Position numbers and translations under genes: made by a program | Notes under the pieces: model-generated | What the model was told of the DNA's origin: nothing | Database searches by the model: none | The model's input: the letters and a program-made list of their open reading frames with translations, nothing else | DNA from: Perca fluviatilis | Taxonomy: Eukaryota > Chordata > Actinopteri > Perciformes > Percidae | Reading direction: 5' to 3' | Assembly (NCBI RefSeq): GCF_010015445.1 | Contig: NC_053112.1 | Span: 37,064,665 to 37,128,664 of the forward strand | DNA: 64,000 nucleotides | Part shown: positions 10,874 to 22,520 of the stretch, one piece after another | Layout: each line of letters begins with the position of its first letter | Position numbering within the stretch: the first letter of the stretch is position 1

Positions 10874-11377
10874 CAGTGGAAGAAGTAAAAGTACTAATAC
10901 CACACTGTACAAATACTTAAAATTAAAATTAAGTAGGCATTCTGCATTGAAAATGTTACTTAAGTAAAAGTATGTAAGTATCATCAGGAAAATGTACCTA
11001 AAGTTTTAAAAGTCAAAGTACTCAATGCAGAAAACCCCTCACATTTTAGAGACTGGAAACGATCCAAACAGTTGTGTCAATCAGCTGTTTAGTGGTCTAA
11101 TCATTTTAGCTGTACTTGTAGGCCGTCAGTTTAATTTATAATAAAACATAACATTTTATAAACTACATGTGTTTTGTGTGCAAAAAAATTTATTTGTAAA
11201 GTAACTAGAGCATTCAGATGAATGTAGTGGAGTAAAAAGTAGAATATTTCTCTCTGAAATGTAGCGGAGTAGAAGTAGAAAGTGGCATCGAAAGAAAAAG
11301 ACTCAAGTAAAGTACCTCAACATTTGTACTTAAGTACAGTACTTGAGTAAATGTACTTAGTTACATTCCCCCACTGC
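10874..11377. mobile_element. MITE family C (AAGTA-rich, CAGTGG ends), copy 1
   Basis: Left CAGTGGAAGAAGTAAAAGTA and right TTACATTCCCCCACTG, with internal CTTAAGTACAGTACTTGAGT and GAAATGTAGCGGAGTAGAAG. Related copies are at 13870-14355, 18827-19293 and 59601-60113, with a fragment at 49378-49475. Confidence 0.75.
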
Positions 11378-13510
11378 TCTCCACCCCCCACTGGTCCAAC
11401 AGCGGAGCACTTTCTGCGACAGAGAGGCTCCGACAGCTTCGGTGTCGCACGGACCTCTGCAAGAAATAATTCCTGCCACAGGCAGTACAACTTTTTAACA
11501 TTTCATCACTGAGTGTTCGATAAGACATAAACATCACAATACTGCACTATGGTGCAACTTCCACAAACATTGGTTTTTACTTACATCTTTATAAATACTA
11601 TTTAAGTAGGTTTTACAATGTTATTCGCCACTTGTATATGATTTTGTACATTCTGTTGTTCTTGTATTCTGTACCATTTATTAGTTCTTGTATATTCTGT
11701 ATGTGTGCTGTGTGTCTAATACCTGTATTTTGCTGCTGTAGCACTGACATTTCCCAATTTGGGATCAATAAAGTCTGTCTAATCTAATCAGTGACGCTGA
11801 CTGTGTGTGGACACTCCAAACCCCCCAGTTTGGGTCAAATGGCATTTACAAGTCGTTTGTTTTAACCCTCAGAGCTCTAAGGGCACTTTTAGATATCTTT
11901 TTAAATTCTCCTTTTAATAGTTTTTGCATTATAACCTGATCGCCATGTGTTTCATACCAAAATGTTCAGAACAAGCTCAGCTTCCTGTTTAGTGAAACCT
12001 AAAATTGTTCCAGAGCAATGCATAAAGACATAATTTGGCGCTAAAGCGGAAATATGTATCAAATCTCTTGTGAAAACATACCTACACTCAATTGTTTTGG
12101 TGCTTGAAATGAGTTTAGAAAAGTCTTGGGTTCACAACAGTAGCTTAATATATGAATAAATAAATAAATGTCTAACATGAAATTTTGTAATGTCGCTTTT
12201 TGAGTAGGAGTGTTGTCAAACATCGCATGGACTTGCCGGTCCGGTGCGTCTTTTGTCCTCAGAGGGTTCTGCTCGGAGGACAAGAAGGATGGAGTGGAGC
12301 ACATCACACACACACAGGGGGTCAGGTCAGAGTGTAGCATGCTCCAAATTCAAACACTTTTCGGTTCAAATCCAAACTTTCTGTCCTTTGCTCCGTGCCC
12401 ACGTGTGGGGAAAACGCTCAAAATCAACATACATCTTAAACTAAAACACAAACAACTGGTCTCATGCCTAAAGTCTGACCTCAAACCTATTAAAAAAAAT
12501 CTGGTAGGTACAATATTAAGATGAATTAAACAAACTTTTATTTAGATAAAAAAAATAAAAATAAATTGAAGTTATAAAAATGCTATGAGGGGATTTTAAA
12601 TGAAAATGCCAGCCACACCTTCCTTTTTTTTTCTTCCTATAAAACATATACAGGTGTGATTCCCCATAATTTGTTAATTGCTTGCTTGTGAAAAAAATAC
12701 ATTTAAATTATTTAAACAAAGTTTTTAAGACCGAAAATCTGCATAATTATTTGCGTCTGAGTAAATCATACAGCGCATAGAGTCTCCACACCTACAGGTC
12801 AGCATCAGTTCAGTTTAATCCACACGTATCCCCCTTGTTACCTGAACACTTTATAGTCTTACATTCTACACATATTGCTGTTTTATCTGCTATAACATTG
12901 AACTTTTTTTTTTCACCAATTGAATGTGTTACAATCTCAAACGGGACAAGAATGAAAACTCAACCTGTAAACAATAAATGACAATAGCAAAAGAGGAATG
13001 AAACTAACTTTTATTTAGACTAGAAAGCAATTTTGAATTTATAAAATGCTATGACTGGATTTGTAAATGCAAATGCCATTTGGGAAGGTTAAATCGCTGA
13101 GATACAGAGCTGGAGATGGAAGGCTGATCTCTGCTAATCGGTTCCTCTGTACTTCCCCCTGTATGAGGAAGTGCACCGATAGTTTGGCTATGGATGACAG
13201 CTTTACATCCTCGGTGATTTAGGAGAGGCTGTGGGACACTTAGCCATACGCAATTGTGTCAAACGCATTTCTGCTACAAAGTTTACTAATTAAAAAGGCA
13301 GTTCTCTTGCGACGACAGCTTTTTAAGAGCATTTTTGAAACCCTCCTCTCTCCATTATCAACCCACTGCACGTCACGTGCGATGTACCTGATTTTCACTC
13401 CGAATGTTTCAAAAACAGACTGCACTTTTGTTGCTCTGAATTCCTGCAACGGGAATGTCTTTGTACAGTTGATGTGCTTGTTTTACGTTGTTCCAGTATT
13501 CTTTTTTTTT
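11378..13510. other. Intergenic or intronic DNA without recognised genes
   Basis: AT-rich. The block AAAACATATACAGGTGTGATTC near 12643 and the ATAATTATTTG/GTCTGAG block near 12744 recur at about 16100-16260 in the same order, so a dispersed repeat or local duplication is present. ORFs at 12059-12524 and 13240-13549 lack recognisable motifs. Confidence 0.5.
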
Positions 13511-13512
13511 TT

Positions 13513-13700
13513 AAGATTATTTTTTTGGTCTTTTCCGCCTTTTTTTTAATGGACAGGACAGGTTAGAAAGGGGAGAGAGAGGGGGAAGACATGCAGGAAA
13601 TCGTCACAGGTCGGAGTCGAGCCCTGGACCTTCTGCATCGAGGCATAAACCTCTAAATATGTGTGCACCTGCTGTACCCACTGATCCAACCCGTCCACCA
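13513..13700 (-). repeat. tRNA-derived SINE, copy 1 (degenerate)
   Basis: Carries AGGGGAGAGAGAGGGGGAAG, ACATGCAGGAAATC, GGTCGGAGTCGAGCCC and, toward the right, CTGCTGTACCCACTGATCC. This is the same order as the clear SINE at 42114-42298, with a decayed A box. Confidence 0.7.
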
Positions 13701-13869
13701 GTATTTATGTTTTTAATGGACACAGAGAATAAATATCAACCGTACAGACAGCAGTGTATTTAGAACATGACAGCCACAAAACGGGACATCTGTTAAAATA
13801 ATAAAGTTAAAGTTAAAATTTGTTTTACTATTTAAAAAAAAAAAAAAAAAAAATCAAGATGCGTATATA

Positions 13870-14355
13870 CAGTGGTGGAAAGTTCCTAAGAACATTTACT
13901 CAAGTACTGTACTTAAGTACACTCGAGTATTTCAATTTTAATGCTGCTTTATACAGTATCTATATAATATAGTACCTTGTACTTTTCTTCTAACATTTAT
14001 AGTTACATTTCTGATTTCAATGTTGCATACATACATTTTACAACATACAAACATGGGTTTATAACAAATGATGCCTTTTGGCTGTAGGAAGTAGTTGAAA
14101 TTAGCTTCACCTCAACCAAGTACAAGATTAAAGTACTGCGTACATATTAATAAAAATCATCAATGACAATGATCCAATAATACGATAGTATAACACAGAC
14201 ATGGGCCATTCTGCATACTGGCACTTTTATTTTTCATACGTTAAGTACATTTTGGTGCTAATACGTCTATGCTTGCTTGAAATGCATGACTTGTATTTTA
14301 CTTTGTAGTTGTACCACTTTTACTGCAGTGAAGTATTTTAACCATTGTTCCACTA
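13870..14355 (-). mobile_element. MITE family C, diverged copy in opposite orientation
   Basis: CAGTGGTGGAAAGTTCC, then TTTACTCAAGTACTGTACTT at the left, and CACTTTTACTGCAGTGAAGT with TTGTTCCACTAG at the right. The middle differs from the other copies. Confidence 0.6.
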
Positions 14356-15245
14356 GTGCATATATATCTTATAAAGGCTTGTACTTGATCAATCACCACA
14401 CTCAGTAGTGTAGTCTAATGTATAGTAGTGGGTATACTGTACTGTGTATATATATGGGCCAGAATGGGACTTTAGAGGGGGGGGGGGGTATGGGTGTCCT
14501 CCCCCAGGGAAATTTTGAGCGTCAAAGACCTCATTTCCTGCATTTTGATACACTTTTATGCACCAATTCACAGCTGAAATCCCTTTATTTAGCCTATGCA
14601 AAGAAAAAAAAACACACGACAATTCAAAATATGTCAAAAATATAATGGAAAGTATGGTGTTGTATGTCATTGGGCATTTTGAAGTGGGTATATGGAAATC
14701 CTGGAGCTTTCTTAGTGGGTATACTGCGTATACCTGCGTATCACGTAGACTACACCGCTGACCACACTTAAACCGTGGCATTTTTGAATAAAAACACTTT
14801 TTTACACAAAGAGAATGAATGAAAACTACAGTCAGACATTCCAGATCCAGATTGATGTGCAGACACGCTTCTTTATATTCAATATGTCAATATATCAAAT
14901 CCCATCATAGGCACTTTTTAATGTTTAAAGTAAATTATCCATCTCTGAATCTTAATTCAAAATCTTCTCCCTCCGTTGCATTTACTGCATATTTGTTTGT
15001 TTTTTTGGTTACATTCCAGCTAATCTTTCTTTATTCTGCAGTTTGAATCTGTTTCCCAGGGTTCCCTGGGGATTCTTGCTTTAGGGGACATGGCAGCAAA
15101 CATTACTGCAGTATAAGGACATTACTGCAGTATAAGGACATTACTGCAGTATAAGGACATTAGAGCACAATCTAAAACAAACAGCAGAGCGATGAGTGGC
15201 GGCACATTTTCTCAACAGCATGATTGACAGATTTGATTCATTTTA
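14356..15245. other. Unassigned DNA with a 19-bp triplicate
   Basis: The unit CATTACTGCAGTATAAGGA is repeated three times head to tail at about 15102-15158. The rest shows no gene; a C/G-rich run near 14476 is low complexity. Confidence 0.6.
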
Positions 15246-15386
15246 TAGCTGCAAAGATGAATCGATTAGCTGTCAACTATTAAATGAATCGCCCACTATA
15301 TTTTGATCATTGATTTATCATTTTTTTTATGAAAAAAAAGTGAAACTTCTCTGCTTCCACCTTCTTGAATGTGAATTTTTTCTAGA

Positions 15387-15444
<58 letters not shown>

Positions 15445-16088
15445 GATTCATAATTTTGTATGAAAAAATAGTTCTCTGATTGCAGCTTCTCAAATGTGAA
15501 CATGTTCTAGTTTCTTCCCTCCTCTGTGACAGTAAGCTGAAGATCTTTGAGTTGTGGACAAAACAAGACCTTTGACGACGTCATCTTGGGCTTTTTGGTG
15601 AAACACTGATCCACATTTTTCACAATTATTTGACATTTTATAGATAGAGGTGGGCGATATGGAGAAAATTGGATTTCACGATATTCTTGACCAAATACCT
15701 TGATATCGATATTGCGACCATATTGTAGGGTTGACTGTTGGTGCTTTTACAAAATATTTACACAATTAGATATTAGATAAATAATTGCCAATAATGTGGA
15801 TATATTGACAATAATCGCCAATAATGTGGATATATTGACAATGTGGGTAAGGCCAATAACAGAACAGCTACAGTCTGGTAAGTTCAGCAAATGACATCAG
15901 CGTTTAAAACCAGGAGAAGACTAAACTTATGCCATGTTACAAACCAAAATCTGAGGCGATATCCAGTCCACCATATCAATATAATGTCGACCAGCCCTAT
16001 TCAAAGACCAAACTAATGGATTAATGGAGAAAATAATCTACAGATAAATGGACAAAGAAAATAATCGTTAATAATAGTTGCAGCCCTA
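15246..16088. mobile_element. hAT-like MITE family D (outer) containing a second MITE and a (CA)n tract
   Basis: Outer ends are TAGCTGCAAAGATGAATCGA and AATAGTTGCAGCCCTAAT, the same family as 34604-34902 and 56148-56580. Inside, 15646-16000 runs from AGGTGGGCGATATGGAGAAA to ATAATGTCGACCAGCCCTAT, a separate foldback element. This is a two-level nest. Confidence 0.7.
15390..15443. repeat. (CA)n microsatellite
   Basis: About 27 uninterrupted CA units inside the outer MITE. The poly-CV ORF on the minus strand is an artefact. Confidence 0.97.
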
Positions 16089-16763
16089 ATAACATTTTTC
16101 TATAAAACACATACAGGTGTGATTCCCCATAAGGTGTTAATTGCTTGCTTGTGAAACATTATTTAAACAAAAGTTTTTTTAAGACAGAAAATCTTCATAA
16201 TTATTTGTGTCTGAGGAAATCATACTCTATCGCATAGAAAGTGAGCGTCCACACCTACAGGTCAGCCTGTTGACTTTTTGCTGCAGAAGTTGAATATAAT
16301 CCACACTTATCCCCTACACTTTATATTCTTATATTCTACACACATTCCTATTTTATCTGCTATAACATTTAACTTTTTTTCTTTTAACCAAATGAATGTG
16401 TTAACTACAATCTCCAAAATACAGCAAACTGGAGGCTATGTGTGTTTTTAATGTATATCTACAAGTCAAAGGAGGTTTAGTGCGTATGTGTATTTACTAA
16501 ATGTTCTTTTCTTTTTTTACTTATGTTTTTTTCACTTCTTTTGTCTGAGTTCAATATGAAATGACTGTATCTCATATATAAACCATAGTTCCCTGTGAAA
16601 GACTTGACGCCTATAGGACGTGCCTACACTTTAATTCATTATTAATACAGGAGTTTTTGTTAAAGTTAATAAAAATGAGTTCATTTATAATCCAGATCAT
16701 TCAAACAGAAAGTAACGCCATAATGTAGGTCGCAGTGATAGCAAATTAAAATTCCTGAGTTAC
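16089..16763. other. Non-coding stretch sharing blocks with 12.6-13.0 kb
   Basis: Blocks such as ACAGGTGTGATTCCCCATAA and CATTGCTG-like AT-rich sequence parallel 12640-12960, suggesting a duplicated or dispersed repeat. No ORF of note. Confidence 0.45.
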
Positions 16764-16990
16764 CTGTTTGTCCTTTAGGCTGCTGCTGCTGCTGCTATTT
16801 TCTTTTTGGAATAAATGCACCTTGGGTTGGAGAAACTCGGTCTCAGTTCAGCTGCTTCTTCCCTTGCTTCGTCGGAAAAACGTGCACAGAAAAAAATAAT
16901 ATCCTCATCACATTTCATCTGCTTTTCTCCATCGCAGACGGTCCAAGGGAAGCATTTGCGGGTGTTTCGGCGCACAGGTAAGCAGCAATC
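16764..16990 (-). other. Possible non-coding first exon of SP6
   Basis: On the minus strand, GACAAACAG followed by GTAACTC is a usable donor with the exon side at 16764 and higher. It lies about 9.4 kb upstream of the acceptor at 7397, in the right direction for SP6, and next to a GC-rich block. It contains a (CTG)n/(CAG)n run of five units. The plus strand also has an AG...GTAAGC pair at 16940-16978, so the strand is uncertain. This is inference. Confidence 0.3.
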
Positions 16991-17029
16991 TCAGTAGTGA
17001 CAAACTTTATGATAGGCTGTGTGTCTAGA

Positions 17030-17130
17030 GTGCTCCAGGCTCCGCCCCCTACTGCCCCCCCCCCGTCTCCCGTCTCCCCCTCTGAAGATGCGCCCTCCTC
17101 GGCCGGAGGCGAGGAAACGCTTTGGGTGAA
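17030..17130. promoter_or_regulatory. GC-rich block, possible SP6 promoter
   Basis: Contains GGCTCCGCCCCCTACTG and GTCTCCCGTCTCCCCCTC, the first being a GC-box-type site, plus several CpGs in otherwise AT-rich DNA. Its place just upstream of the proposed first exon suggests a promoter, but nothing fixes the start site. Confidence 0.3.
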
Positions 17131-17159
17131 ACACGAGGATCAACGGGACAGTCTGTCAG

Positions 17160-17745
17160 AGCCAGAGGTGCAAAAAATGAGCTCCTTCTAAAGTTTGGTC
17201 CCGGTCCCTGTCTATCAAAAGAGGTTCCAGTTTGCCTGTCCGAGGTTTCTTCCTGGCACCCTTTTAAACATCTTTTTTATTTTATTTTTTTTATTTTATT
17301 CTACTGTGCTAACTGAGCATTTTAATATCATTTGGGACCATCATGGTAAGGGAATTATGTAACTAGAAAAAAATGTCAGAAAAGGAAATTTACTTTGATG
17401 CTGAGCCACAGGGCCATTACTACAAAGTTTTACAAATGGGTATTAACCATGGAAAAGCAGACATTTTCCAAAATGCAGTATCAATAAGTTTTGAAAATAA
17501 TTTTTTTTTTCTGAATGATCTCGGCATCTAGATTCTGGGGTTAGTTTCACGACGCTGTGATATTCCTAGAGCAGAACTCCTTAGCTCAGAATAGATTAAA
17601 ACAGACCTATTTTTTTTAACAGCAATTATTTATTATATAGAAGGGTTAAAATCGCCCCCGGTCAGAGATGCCAAAAATCCACTTGTTCTAAAGTTTGGTC
17701 CCGGTCCCTGTCTATCAGAAGAGGTTCCAGTTTGCCTGTTCTGCC
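17160..17745. repeat. Local direct duplication of an ~80-bp segment
   Basis: The block TTCTAAAGTTTGGTCCCGGT through AGAGGTTCCAGTTTGCCTGT occurs at about 17188-17240 and again at about 17686-17739 with few differences. The following CTGGCACCCTTTTAA piece recurs at about 17252 and 17857. Confidence 0.7.
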
Positions 17746-18826
17746 TTTCGTTAAAAGGACGTTTTAACACGTCGCACCAAATGCTGTTGGGTCTTTGTAA
17801 ATTATAGAGTGTGGTCTAGACCAGGGGCGATTCTAGGATCAGAGCTTTAGGGGTGCCTGGCACCCTTTTAACATCATTTTTTTAAAACGTTATTCTATGC
17901 TTTTACTTTTGATACTTTAAGTGCATTTAGTTTCTAATACTTCTGTACTTTTATTATATATCGATTAAAAATTCAATTCAAAAAGTTCAATGCAGGACTT
18001 TCACTAGAATGGAATACTTGTTATAGTGTAGTAAATGATCTGGATTGTTCTTCCAGTGTCAACGAGCAGCATGTTAAACAGAAGCACCTCCGAGCCCATG
18101 ACTGTGAGAGTTCAAATACCCCTGCTGTGTAGTTTTACTTTATCAGAATGTACATACAGTACATCTAGATAAATATCATGAAGATTTAGTGAGTTAGTTA
18201 AACAGAAAGAAAAGAGTTATTGCAACCCATTACAATGATTGACATTTGACACAGCAGTTTGATAAAACCTACTTCAGCTTTGTTCAGGTAAAGTATTTTT
18301 GTTGTTGTTGGTCAATGTACAGCCTATTCCAAGTCGACATGAGGAAATGAGATATGGTCTAAGAAGTGAATGATACACTCGTAAGTATTCTACTTTAATT
18401 TCTCCAGCACCTTTTAATGAATACCTGACATAAATAAAGACAAACTCGAGAGATTTGGTAACTCATGGTGATGTCTTACAGTATGCGATACTCCAAATGG
18501 AGAGCAACCTGTCCACTGTGTCGGTGCAGTAACGGGCTCAGCGTGGTGACTGCAGCCCGTGAATCAGAGGGTTGAGACCTGGAAATCCTTTGATTGCGGA
18601 CACTCCTGAGAGGTGGTTTGGCCCGGGCCAAAACACAGGCGCAGTACGCAAATCGGGAGATCTTACTTTACCGAACAAACAGTGCACCAGTTCAGCTTAT
18701 CGAACAACCTGAAAGAAAAGAGTTGGGTATCTCTCATGACTATGAACTGTGTTTAATATGACGATTGAACTGCTACATAATGCCAAATGTTATATTTCTC
18801 CCAGCTTGCAAGTCTTGTAATATGTC
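17746..18826. other. Intergenic DNA, no gene recognised
   Basis: AT-rich, no long ORF, no recognised RNA or repeat apart from the tail of the local duplication. Confidence 0.5.
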
Positions 18827-19293
18827 CAGTGTTGCAAGAAGTTACTCAGATCCTTTACTTAAGTAAAAGTACTAATACCACACTGTAAACGTACTCCGTT
18901 ACAAGTAACAGTCCTGCATTGAAAATGTTACTTAAGTAAAAGGAAAATGTACTATACTTTAAGTTTTCAAAGTGCAGAAAAACCTGTTTTATCAGCTAAT
19001 CATTTCAGCCGTACCTATATATTGTTGGGTAGTTTTATTTCTAATGAAAAATCGTATTTTACAAAACTACATGTGTTTTGTGTGCAGAAATCTTAATGTG
19101 TAAAGTAACTAGTAACTAAAGCTGTAACAGATGAATGTAGTGGAGTAAAAAGTCCAATATTTCTCTCTGAGATGTAGCGGAGTAGAAGTAGAAAGTGGCA
19201 CGAAAAGAAAAGACTCAAGTAAAGTACAAGTACCTAAAAGTTGTACTTAAGTACAGCACTTAAGTAAATATACTTTGTTACATTCCACCACTG
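18827..19293. mobile_element. MITE family C, copy 3
   Basis: Left CAGTGTTGCAAGAAGTTACT, internal TGAGATGTAGCGGAGTAGAA, right GTTACATTCCACCACTG. Same orientation as 10874-11377. Confidence 0.75.
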
Positions 19294-21419
19294 AATATAT
19301 CATAGTTTATTTGACTTCAGTGGCTTTAAATTTGCATCTCGCATTTAATAGTTTTTACCATCATTTTCTTTTGAGGGCTTTTTTTTTTTTTTTTGTCTCC
19401 TCGCTGAGTTAATTCCTTTCCTGTCACAGCATGTTGGTGGAGCAACTTCAAATCAACTGACAAACAGAGACCACAGACAGGCCGGCGGGAAGTCACTTCC
19501 TACCCTCTCTGCTCCTCTTTCTCTGAAGCTAGCACTTTACAAACGCTGACTTTGAACTGATTACATGACGGTCATATAATGGAACCACAGGGCGATCAGC
19601 CAATATTGACAAAGTCTTGTATCGGCACGCGCCTTGGTACATTTATACACACCTTCAAGCCATGAAGACTGATCACACTAATCAGGAAACGTTGTTTCCC
19701 TGAGCACATTACTTACGGTAACAGACCTCTGCTTAGATTTTAGCACGTCAAAAAGCAATCTGATATGATTGCAAGAATATTCAGACGTAGGCATGAATTA
19801 AACATGGCAAATTTGTTGCTGACACGTGTAGAACGCAGTCTAAATGAAATTGGTATAATGTCTGCATCTCATATCTTGCTGTATAATGTGCTTGTACACA
19901 TAGAGGAGATCAGGCCACTGAATTGAAGACCACACAGCGCGTCTAAATGGTGTTTACAGACATCTTTAAATAGTCAAGCATATTTCCTCATGAACACAAT
20001 GCTGCACAATCAGAAAGAGACTGCTTAATAGCATTTAATTACAGTGCAAATTCAAGTAGGGGCTTACAAATTCTCCTAATGATTTAGATGTGTTTAGATA
20101 GCTTGTTTGACAGTTTTTATGTCTGTCACTGCTTACATAATTTTTTTTTTTTTTTGTATAAGAGTTTATGCTGTGTGTGTACATGCAAATGTGTGTGGTT
20201 CTTTAAACTGTCTTGCGAGGACGCTTTTCCTGGAGTACCGGCATTTACTCTTGTCATCAATCCAGCAAAAGCCTTGTGAATTTGAATGTGGTGAAGTAGC
20301 ATCTATTTATATAACTGCAGTACCTTTTGACCTTTACAGGTTTACGCTGTTGTCGTCTTCAGACCAAACCCATTCACCTACACAGGTTACTTGTCACTCA
20401 TCATGCCAGAAAGCACACACAATGTACTAATGTCAATGTCAATGTTTGGCACTCAGTTTAAAGACTTAAATGTAACAGGGCGTGTGCTCACGATCAAGCT
20501 GCAGTCTTGGAACATACTGCCAAATTCTTGGCAATTCTTTAAAACTTCATAAATGCTAGTTGAAATGTTTTGTCACAGATTAATTTATCACTTTGTTTTG
20601 GGGTTTTGTGAGCTTTTTTTGGTTTTTCTTCCTGTAAACAACTGTTTTAATTGTGAGTTGCACTGTTGGGACAATAGTGTTTTGACAGATTTAAAAAATG
20701 CAAATACAGTATAGCTTTTTTACATTTGACAACTTTTCCGGTGTGAATTGGTATGTGTGTATAATAGAGACTCAGCATTACAGAAATCAAATTTGTGAAA
20801 AGTTTGACCCATGCGAAAATGTACTTTCCTGACAACTGATCTCCAAAAAAAAAGCGCAAACTCCATCCGCTGATGAAGACCATTAGATGTGGTTGAAAAA
20901 GCAAGTGAGTTTTTTTTTCTGTCTACTACCGTTTCCAAGGTCATGAATTAGCTTTTACGCTAATTCACCATAGTACAACATTTGGGGAATCACACTGATT
21001 CGCTTTTCTGTGAGTTAGAGAGTTAGATGAGAAGATCAGCCTGATCTCACAGAAATATGTGAAATGACCACAAGCTCTTAACATTACATTTGTGTGTACA
21101 CCATGACAAAGGATCCTAATTGACTTTCCATTGGCATTGTTTCTGTGGTGCTGGCACGTCATTTTAACACATCGTGCCACCATCACAGAAACAATGCCAA
21201 CGTAAAGTCAATTCGGATTCTTTGTCATGGTGGACACACAAATTCCCCGGTTCAACACAGCCCTGTCAAAGTCCCCGTACGGTGGATGGATAGATGGGAC
21301 AAAAAAATCAGAGGACTTTCACCCAGGAGACCACTGTTTGTGTCCCGTGTCCCCGTAACCAAAAGTATGTACTAAAGTTAGTAATCACTTTGCCTACGTA
21401 ACTTACTTAACTTATGTAC
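19294..21419. other. Intergenic DNA with a short hairpin at 20970-21260
   Basis: No gene. Near 21126-21245 there is an inverted pair: TTGGCATTGTTTCTGTGGTG (plus) and, shortly after, CACAGAAACAATGCCAA. The flanks CATGACAAAGGATCC and GGATTCTTTGTCATGG are also inverted, so a foldback element of about 250 bp is present. The rest is AT-rich. Confidence 0.5.
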
Positions 21420-22245
21420 TTAAAGGTACTCTAAGTGATGTGACGTGTTTTTTAGGCTACAAGATTTTTTGTCACATACAGCAAACATCTCCTCACTATC
21501 TGCTAGCTGCCTGTCCCCTGAACACACTGTAAAAAAACATCTCCTCACTATCTGCTAGCTGTCTGTCCCCTGAACACACTGTAAAAAAACATCTCCTCAC
21601 TATCTGCTAGCTGCCTGTCCCCTGAACACACGGTAAAAAACATCTCCTCACTATCTGCTAGCTGCCTGTCCCCTGAACACACGGTAAAAAACATCTCCTC
21701 ACTATCTGCTAGCTGCCTGTCCCCTGAACACACTGTAAAAAACATCTCCTCACTATCTGTTAGCTGCCTGTCCCCTGAACACACTGTAAAAAACATCTCC
21801 TCACTATCTGCTAGCTGTCTGTCCCCTGAACACACTGTAAAAAACATCTCCTCACTATCTGCTAGCTGCCTGTCCCCTGAACACACTGTAAAAAAACATC
21901 TCCTCACTACCTGCTAGCTGCCTGTCCCCTGAACACACTGTAAAAAAACATCTCCTCACTACCTGCTAGCTGCCTGTCCCCTGAACACACTGTAAAAAAA
22001 TGCAGTCTCTGTAGACAGCTCAGGCTCCACAAACAGCAACAAAAACAAACTGGGCCAACCTGCACCACGAACCATAACAAACCAGCCAATAACCGACAAG
22101 AAGGAGCTGGTTGAGTCATCAATACGCATTGTGGAAGTAGCCTACGTGCCAACGCTGCTGCAGTGATGGCTCAACCAGTTCCTTCTTGTCAGTTATTTGG
22201 AGTTTGTGGAGCCTGAGCTGTCACATCACTTAGAGCACCTTTAAG
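21420..22245. mobile_element. Foldback element enclosing a 51-bp minisatellite
   Basis: The outer pair is AAAGGTACTCTAAGTGATGT and ACATCACTTAGAGCACCTTT. Inner pairs include AGCTCAGGCTCCACAAAC with GTTTGTGGAGCCTGAGCT-like sequence, and GACAAGAAGGAGCTGGTTGA with TCAACCAGTTCCTTCTTGTC. No transposase is seen, so this is a non-autonomous foldback transposon. Confidence 0.7.
21484..21998. repeat. 51-bp minisatellite, about 10 copies
   Basis: Each unit contains CATCTCCTCACTATCTGCTA, then GCTGCCTGTCCCCTGAACAC and a short A run. Units differ by a few bases and by A-run length. Because 51 is a multiple of 3, the minus strand shows a spurious 17-residue repeat ORF (CSGDRQLADSEEMFFTV). Confidence 0.95.
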
Positions 22246-22520
22246 TGAGTTGTCACGTAGCCTTATGTACATAAGTTAGTTGTCACGTAGCATATGTAAC
22301 GTACTTAACTTATGTACTTAAGTTAGTTGTCACCTAGCCTATGTAATGTACTTAAATCATGTAGGCTACATAAGTTAGTTGTCACGTAGCCTATGTAATG
22401 TACTTAAGTTATGTACTTAAGTTAGTTGTCACATAGCCTTATGTATGTAAGCTAGTTGTCAGGTAGCCTTATCTACTTAAGTTAGTTGTCACGTAGTTTA
22501 CGTAGTTGCCTACATGTTAT
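22246..22520. repeat. Degenerate tandem repeat of AAGTTAGTTGTCACGTAGCC
   Basis: At least six variants of AAGTTAGTTGTCACGTAGCC separated by TATGTAATGTACTTAA-like sequence. It abuts the right end of the foldback element, and a related fragment sits at its left edge near 21395. Confidence 0.75.

Noticed and set aside
21548..22152. ORF with 17-residue repeats on the minus strand
   Set aside because: It arises because the 51-bp minisatellite unit is a multiple of three; no start context, promoter or flanking exon supports a protein.
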